From a virus: a DNA stretch of 40,015 nucleotides. The translations under genes were made by a program, and so were the position numbers. Shown here piece after piece: positions 37,379 to 40,015 of the stretch; the first letter of the stretch is position 1; every line of letters starts with the position of its first letter. The notes under the pieces are model-generated. The model did no database searches and was not told where the DNA came from. It saw only the letters and a program-made list of their open reading frames with translations. The stretch is from positions 1-40,015 of IMG/VR virus record IMGVR_UViG_3300020191_000027. The stretch is one strand, 5' to 3'.

Positions 37379-39864
37379 TGGCAATCGACAAGTCTCTCTA
37401 CGAAGCCCCGCAGGGTATGGACGAGGCTGGACCGGGTGTCCAGATTGAGATTGAAGACCCCGAGGCCGTACGCATCGGCATCGATGGCATGATGATTGAG
37501 CTAGGCAAAGATGAGCCTCGTGCAGAGGACTTCGATGACAACCTTGCGGAGTTTATGAGTGAGTCAGACTTGCAGAGTTTGGCCTCCGACTTGCTGGCTG
37601 ACTACGACGCGGATATCTCCTCGCGCAAGGACTGGCTTGACACCTACGTCAAGGGTTTGCAGTTGCTGGGCCTCAAGTATGACGAGCGCACAGAGCCGTG
37701 GCCCGGTGCATGCGGTGTGTATCACCCGTTGCTGATGGAGAGCGCGGTCAAGTTCCAGTCTGAAGCGATCATGGAGACTTTCCCCGCCGCAGGTCCGGTC
37801 AAGGCCAAGATCATTGGTAAGGAGACCACGGAGAAGAAAGAGTCTGCCGTCCGCGTTCAGGACGACATGAACTACGAGCTCACCGAGGTGATGAAGGAGT
37901 ACCGCCCCGAGCATGAGCGGTTGCTGCTCAGCCTTGCGCTGTCGGGCAATGCGTTTAAGAAGATCTACTTCGACCCTTCATTGGACCGTCAGACAGCGGT
38001 GTACATCGCTGCTGAAGACATTGTTGTGCCCTATGGTGCGATGAACCTTGAGTCGGCAGATCGTGTTACGCATCGCATGCGTAAGACCAAGCATGAGCTG
38101 GAGCGGCTGCAATACGCAGGCTTTTACCGTGACATCGACCTTGGCGAGCCCATGCGGGTCATGGACGAGGTGGAGAAGCAGAAGGCCGTGGATCAGGGCT
38201 TCACAAGCTCAATTGATGATCGGTTCCAACTACTTGAGATGCACGTCAATGTCGATCTGCCCAAGTACCCGGACGTTGATAAGGACAACAATGAGACCGG
38301 CCTTGCGCTGCCCTATGTTGTAACGATTGAGAAAGGCACCGGCACTGTTCTTGCCGTACGCCGTAACTGGAAAGAAGATGACGATCTCAAAGCCCGACGC
38401 CAGCACTTTGTGCACTACGGGTACATCCCCGGCTTCGGCTTTTACTACTTTGGCCTCATCCACCTCATCGGTGGGCACGCCCGAGCCGCCACCAGCCTTC
38501 TTCGTCAACTTGTCGATGCAGGAACTCTTAGCAATTTGCCGGGTGGTCTCAAGTCACGCGGCCTGCGTATCAAAGGAGACGACACCCCTATCTCCCCCGG
38601 AGAGTGGCGCGACGTAGATGTGCCCAGCGGTGCAATCCGCGACAACATCCTGCCCCTGCCGTACAAGGAGCCTAGCCAGACTCTTTCCATGTTGATGGAC
38701 AAGATCGTGGACGATGGCCGACGTTTCGCGGCGGTTGCTGATTTGAATGTGTCGGACATGTCCGCACAGGCCCCGGTGGGCACAACGCTTGCGATCCTTG
38801 AGCGCGTGCTCAAGGTGATGTCGGCTGTACAGGCTCGCATCCACTACACGATGAAGCAGGAGTTCAAGCTCCTTGCATCCATCATCCGTGACAACACCCC
38901 GGAAGACTACGACTACCAGCCCGAGGTGGGGAACAGGTCAGCCAAGAAGTCTGACTACGACAACGTGGATGTCATCCCAGTCTCTGACCCCAACGCGGCA
39001 ACTATGTCGCAGAAGGTTATGCAGTATCAGGCGGTCATGCAGTTGGCACAGGGTGCCCCGCAGATCTATGACTTGCCGTACTTGCACCGGCAGATGATCG
39101 AGACGTTGGGCGTTAAGAACGCTAGCAAGCTGGTGCCGATTGTGGATGACATGAAGCCGGTTGATCCGGTGTCTGAGAACATGGCGATCCTCAACGGCAA
39201 GCCAGTCAAGGCGTTCATCATTCAAGACCACGACGCACACTTGGCTGTGCATACATCGTTCTTGCAAGACCCCAAGATTGCAGCGTCGATGGGGCAGAAC
39301 CCGCAAGGTCAGGCGCTAATTGCTGCTGCGCAGGCGCACATCATGGAGCACACCGCGTTCCAGTATCGCGCCAACATCGAGAAGATGCTCGGTGCTCAGT
39401 TGCCGCCTCCGGCAGATGACTCGAAGGATGAGGACGCCCCGCAGTTGCCCCCCGAGGTCGAGGCGCAGATTGCGCAGTTGGCTGCGCAGGCCGCAGGCAA
39501 GCTCTTGCAGAAGGACATGGCTGAGGCCCAAGCGCAGCAGGCTCAGCAACAGCAGCAGGACCCGCTCATTCAGATGCAGCAGCAGGAGCTTCAGATCAAG
39601 CAGTCCGACGTGCAGCGTAAGGCCCAGAAGGACCAGACCGACGCACAGCTCAAGGCGCAGAAGCAGCAGCAGGACATGCAGATTAAGGAAGCAGAGTTGC
39701 AGCTTCGTGCCCAAGAGAATCAGATCCGTACGGCGGTGGAGTTGCAGAAACACACCGATACGCAAAACTCACAAATGCAAATTGAAGGCAACCGCATGGG
39801 GGCCGACATTGCACACAAACGAGCCGTACTGGCTCGCCCGCAACCCGTCAAGGAACCTAAGTAA
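37378..39864 (+). CDS. Portal protein, 828 aa
   Basis: ATG overlaps the terminase stop. The N-terminal part is acidic. RTEPWPGACGVYHPLLMESA followed by QSEAIMETFPAAGPVKAKI is a typical portal core of uncultured podo-/siphophages. The middle carries the stem and crown (YGYIPGFGFYYFGLIHLIGG, RVLKVMSAVQARIHYTMKQE). The last 150 residues are Gln/Lys/Asp-rich coiled coil (AQAQQAQQQQQDPLIQMQQ), as often seen in long portals of the P22-like size class. It forms the dodecameric DNA gate at one vertex and docks terminase. Position directly after terL agrees. Confidence 0.88.
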   Translation: MAIDKSLYEAPQGMDEAGPGVQIEIEDPEAVRIGIDGMMIELGKDEPRAEDFDDNLAEFMSESDLQSLASDLLADYDADISSRKDWLDTYVKGLQLLGLKYDERTEPWPGACGVYHPLLMESAVKFQSEAIMETFPAAGPVKAKIIGKETTEKKESAVRVQDDMNYELTEVMKEYRPEHERLLLSLALSGNAFKKIYFDPSLDRQTAVYIAAEDIVVPYGAMNLESADRVTHRMRKTKHELERLQYAGFYRDIDLGEPMRVMDEVEKQKAVDQGFTSSIDDRFQLLEMHVNVDLPKYPDVDKDNNETGLALPYVVTIEKGTGTVLAVRRNWKEDDDLKARRQHFVHYGYIPGFGFYYFGLIHLIGGHARAATSLLRQLVDAGTLSNLPGGLKSRGLRIKGDDTPISPGEWRDVDVPSGAIRDNILPLPYKEPSQTLSMLMDKIVDDGRRFAAVADLNVSDMSAQAPVGTTLAILERVLKVMSAVQARIHYTMKQEFKLLASIIRDNTPEDYDYQPEVGNRSAKKSDYDNVDVIPVSDPNAATMSQKVMQYQAVMQLAQGAPQIYDLPYLHRQMIETLGVKNASKLVPIVDDMKPVDPVSENMAILNGKPVKAFIIQDHDAHLAVHTSFLQDPKIAASMGQNPQGQALIAAAQAHIMEHTAFQYRANIEKMLGAQLPPPADDSKDEDAPQLPPEVEAQIAQLAAQAAGKLLQKDMAEAQAQQAQQQQQDPLIQMQQQELQIKQSDVQRKAQKDQTDAQLKAQKQQQDMQIKEAELQLRAQENQIRTAVELQKHTDTQNSQMQIEGNRMGADIAHKRAVLARPQPVKEPK

Positions 39865-39867
39865 CGT

Positions 39868-40015
39868 ATGAGTTACGACTCAGGTATCCGGTACCTCAAT
39901 TCAAAGCTTGAGGAATACCGCGCTTCAATCATTAACGGCATCACTCAGGGCACGTTGTCCGAAGGTGAGTACCGCAGGCTTTGCGGAGTCCTTCAGGGTC
40001 TGGACTTTGCGATGA
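39868..40015 (+). CDS. Small protein following the portal (3' partial)
   Basis: ATG 3 bases after the portal stop. 49 codons are visible and the frame is still open at the window edge. It starts MSYDSGIRYLNSKLEEYRAS, then IINGITQGTLSEGEYRRLCG and VLQGLDFAM. The helical pattern with LSEGEYRRLCGVLQGL is often found in small proteins directly after portal genes in uncultured phages. No ribosome site is clear, so translation may be coupled. Function unknown. Confidence 0.7.
   Translation, partial: MSYDSGIRYLNSKLEEYRASIINGITQGTLSEGEYRRLCGVLQGLDFAM

Noticed and set aside
1-40015. Prophage with integrase, attachment sites or lysogeny module
   Set aside because: No integrase, excisionase, antirepressor or flanking bacterial genes are visible. 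The single HTH protein alone does not prove a temperate life-style, though the missing part of the genome could hold such genes.

Overview
The window is a piece of a tailed double-stranded DNA bacteriophage genome (class Caudoviricetes). Hallmark genes are a large terminase, a portal protein, a family A DNA polymerase, a primase-helicase, a SNF2-type helicase, phage nucleases and a long run of very small overlapping genes. There is no rRNA, tRNA, integrase or bacterial housekeeping gene. Gene style (DUF3310, NinX/DUF2591, Leu-type family A polymerase, VRR-NUC, a giant metallopeptidase-like polyvalent protein) resembles phages of aquatic Proteobacteria, known mostly from metagenomes. The host cannot be fixed from this sequence. 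Capsid, scaffold and lysis genes are not recognisable here. The map runs terminase, portal and then off the right end, while the left end starts inside a late virion gene, so the capsid module probably lies outside the window (or the genome is circular and was opened there).

Layout. (1) 1-13854, plus strand: late virion genes. These are a tail/DNA-stabilisation-like protein (partial), two small proteins, a 908-residue low-complexity protein, two Gln/Ala-rich proteins and a 2017-residue polyvalent protein with an HExxxH metallopeptidase-like motif. (2) 13851-33046, minus strand: an almost unbroken leftward early/replication cluster of 37 genes, most joined by ATGA, GTGA or TAATG overlaps. In order of transcription it holds three small proteins; an AAA+ ATPase / VWA-metallopeptidase module with two unknown partners; NinX, VRR-NUC and DUF3310 plus many proteins of 40-170 residues; DNA polymerase; a PD-(D/E)XK nuclease; an HNH-like protein; a SNF2 helicase; a zinc-ribbon protein that could bind ssDNA; an HTH protein; and the primase-helicase. 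(3) 33050-34074: a non-coding control region of about 1 kb. It has two near-consensus sigma70-type promoters pointing left (one inside the end of a small gene), several GTTACA-N2-TGTAAC dyads, at least 19 GGAAC iterons with 8-10 bp spacing beside an AT-rich tract, three copies of GATGCCCCACCC, and perfect tandem hairpins. I read it as the likely origin and early control region. (4) 34074-34969, minus strand: a separate two-gene unit closed by a textbook intrinsic terminator. (5) 34970-35301: intergenic DNA with a large 20-bp-arm inverted repeat. (6) 35302-40015, plus strand: small terminase, large terminase, portal and a partial small gene.

How it fits together: the leftward promoters would drive host-takeover and replication genes. 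Primase-helicase, polymerase, SNF2 helicase, nucleases and the putative ssDNA-binding protein would copy and process the DNA. Terminase and portal would package it, and the right-facing late genes would build the virion and its ejected proteins. The most unusual parts are the AAA+/VWA module (27994-32467) and the control region with its repeated promoter-dyad arrangement and iterons.
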